Shown: piece by piece, positions 4,625 through 5,553 of the stretch | How positions within the stretch are numbered: position 1 is the stretch's first letter | Layout of the letters: each line of letters opens with the position of its first letter | Assembly: GCA_016291995.1 (NCBI GenBank) | Contig: JAEEZV010000060.1 | Span: 1-5,553 of the forward strand | Source of the DNA: Caryophanales bacterium | Lineage (GTDB): Bacteria; Bacillota_I; Bacilli_A; RF39; UBA660 | DNA: 5,553 nucleotides | Direction: 5' to 3' | Translations under genes and position numbers: made by a program | Notes under the pieces: model-generated | Database searches by the model: none | Told to the model about the DNA's origin: nothing | The model's input: only the letters and a program-made list of their open reading frames with translations

Positions 4625-5338
4625 TTGGACAAGAAAAAATTAATAGGTACAATAATTGGCGTTGTAGCATTTATTGCTCTTATCGCTGGAGCAACATTTG
4701 CATGGTTTACTGCTACAGTAACAGTAACTAATGGTAACTATCTTGGAACCGTTAAAAATTTTGTAATTACTTATACTGGTAGTAGTGCAGTTGGTAGCAA
4801 TCTTCGTATTATTGATACTGTAACTACAGCTACGCCAGTGGCAATCAAAAATGGTGCTACAAGTGCTGCTACTGCTGATGATGGTTGGGTACAGGTAACG
4901 GCTGCTAAAACTGCTAATGATGTAGCGGTAGCTAACTTTAAATTAAGACTACATATTGAAACGAATAATATGGCTACGAACAGTATAGTATGGGTAGCTT
5001 GTTTAGCATCAAATGCTAATTGTAAAGATACTGCAACTAATGTGTTAGTTACAGCATTAAATACTGCTGCAGCTACGCCTACAGCAACTTGTGCATCAGG
5101 AGTAACATGTGGTGTTATTAAGGCAGGACAAACTACAACTAGAACTAATTATGGTACTAATACTGATATATTACTATATAACGATACTTCTACCTTTAAT
5201 ACAGCTAGTGCTGTAACTGCAGATACAGGTACATACAATGTTTATTTTTGGGTAGATGGTCCAACAGTTGGTAATAGCGATTTAGGAAAAGGTATAAGTG
5301 GTTATGTTTATGCAGAAGCTGCACAAACAGCAACTTAA
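4625..5338 (+). CDS. Secreted Thr/Ala-rich protein with SipW-type signal peptide
   Basis: A 237-residue secreted protein whose function I do not recognise beyond its export class. The N-terminus has KKK, a hydrophobic core (about 6-22) and then GATFAWFT (22-29), the SipW-dependent signal form seen in TasA, TapA and camelysin-like proteins. Cleavage is expected after Ala26. By hand count the mature part is about one third Thr plus Ala (40 Thr and 32 Ala of 211) and has few charged residues. Four cysteines occur in two close pairs (C126/C133 and C156/C162), possible disulfide loops. The protein ends GKGISGYVYAEAAQTAT, with no LPXTG anchor or C-terminal membrane segment. Start is TTG with a perfect AAGGAGG 7 nt upstream. 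It resembles a fibre or matrix subunit, but that is inference. Its codons look less AT-rich than its neighbours, largely from Ala and Thr content. Confidence 0.75.
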   Translation: MDKKKLIGTIIGVVAFIALIAGATFAWFTATVTVTNGNYLGTVKNFVITYTGSSAVGSNLRIIDTVTTATPVAIKNGATSAATADDGWVQVTAAKTANDVAVANFKLRLHIETNNMATNSIVWVACLASNANCKDTATNVLVTALNTAAATPTATCASGVTCGVIKAGQTTTRTNYGTNTDILLYNDTSTFNTASAVTADTGTYNVYFWVDGPTVGNSDLGKGISGYVYAEAAQTAT

Positions 5339-5353
5339 TAATAATTAAAATAT

Positions 5354-5360
5354 AAGGAGG
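5354..5360 (+). promoter_or_regulatory. Shine-Dalgarno site of the second secreted protein gene
   Basis: AAGGAGG lies 5 nt before ATG 5366. It sits in a 27-nt intergenic gap without a terminator, which supports co-transcription with the gene upstream. Confidence 0.8.
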
Positions 5361-5365
5361 AAAAA

Positions 5366-5553
5366 ATGAAAGATAAATACAAATATATGCTTGCTATCGT
5401 AGCCGTTCTTGCAATAATTGGCGTAGTTGGTGGCGGTACGTATGCATATTGGACATGGATAAGTAATACAGCTCAAAGAACAAACGTTAACTTTACTCTT
5501 GCCAATAATGTAAGTTCTTTAGGTTTAGCAGCTAGTATTGAAGGTAATGGTAG
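5366..5553 (+). CDS. Second SipW-type signal-peptide protein, TasA/camelysin-like (3' end outside the window)
   Basis: The first 62 codons are visible and the frame is still open at the window edge. The protein begins MKDKYKYM, has a hydrophobic core (about 9-22) and the motif GGGTYAYWT (22-30). This is closer to the TasA signal (GGGTWAAF) than the upstream protein's motif is. Predicted cleavage is after Ala27. The mature start continues with polar and small residues (NVNFTLANN), as in TasA-like subunits that begin with a beta strand. A perfect AAGGAGG lies 5 nt before the ATG. It is 27 nt downstream of another SipW-type gene, making a tandem surface-protein operon that probably continues past the window. 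Whether it forms fibres or is a protease-like camelysin cannot be judged from this fragment. Confidence 0.75.
   Translation, partial: MKDKYKYMLAIVAVLAIIGVVGGGTYAYWTWISNTAQRTNVNFTLANNVSSLGLAASIEGNG

Noticed and set aside
4414..4632. Minus-strand frame of 72 codons across the end of yutD and the following terminator
   Set aside because: It is antisense to yutD, runs through the terminator and promoter, and has no ribosome site or family resemblance.
1..5553. CRISPR array, tRNA, insertion sequence or phage attachment site
   Set aside because: No repeat-spacer pattern, cloverleaf, transposase motif or flanking direct repeats were seen.

Overview
The window is strongly AT-rich and carries a compact low-GC Gram-positive (Bacillota, Bacilli-like) gene set. 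The diagnostic genes are the sporulation pair spoIIGA-sigE, a YutD (DUF1027) family protein, a DUF4015 cell-surface hydrolase, and two secreted proteins with SipW-type (TasA/camelysin-like) signal peptides. Shine-Dalgarno sequences are strong, several starts are TTG, and all Trp codons seen are TGG, so the standard bacterial code fits. I infer an endospore-forming or formerly spore-forming, probably host-associated Bacilli lineage. The species cannot be told from the sequence.

Layout. (1) Bases 1-336 are the 3' end of a beta-lactamase/PBP-like serine hydrolase gene, closed by a perfect 11-bp hairpin terminator. (2) Bases 363-580 hold no convincing gene. They contain a long-range inverted repeat that could be a structured RNA, an orphan TATAAT box, a small hairpin, and a strong terminator at 553-580. 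(3) Bases 579-2093 are the spoIIGA-sigE operon. Its promoter-like TTGACA/TATAAT pair has an abnormal 21-bp spacer, reminiscent of the Spo0A-activated spoIIG promoter of Bacillus subtilis. A bidirectional terminator ends the operon. (4) A convergent minus-strand DUF192 gene occupies 2085-2402. (5) Bases 2488-4577 are a second plus-strand operon: a membrane-anchored SH3-like plus DUF4015 hydrolase followed by yutD, then a 12-bp terminator. (6) From 4576 to the window end there is a third operon encoding at least two small secreted proteins in tandem, the second cut off by the window edge.

How the genes work together. SpoIIGA is the membrane aspartic protease that activates pro-sigma-E in the mother cell, and sigE encodes its substrate, so the pair is a self-contained activation module. 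Both proteins are shorter than their B. subtilis counterparts. The DUF4015 protein and the SipW-type proteins point to cell-envelope or extracellular-matrix roles and are not obviously tied to sporulation.

One architectural theme recurs. Two terminator T-tracts run directly into the next promoter's -35 box, and three -10 boxes lie only 4-6 nt before the Shine-Dalgarno sequence. This suggests extremely compact promoters with very short 5' leaders. No CRISPR array, tRNA, rRNA or insertion sequence is visible.
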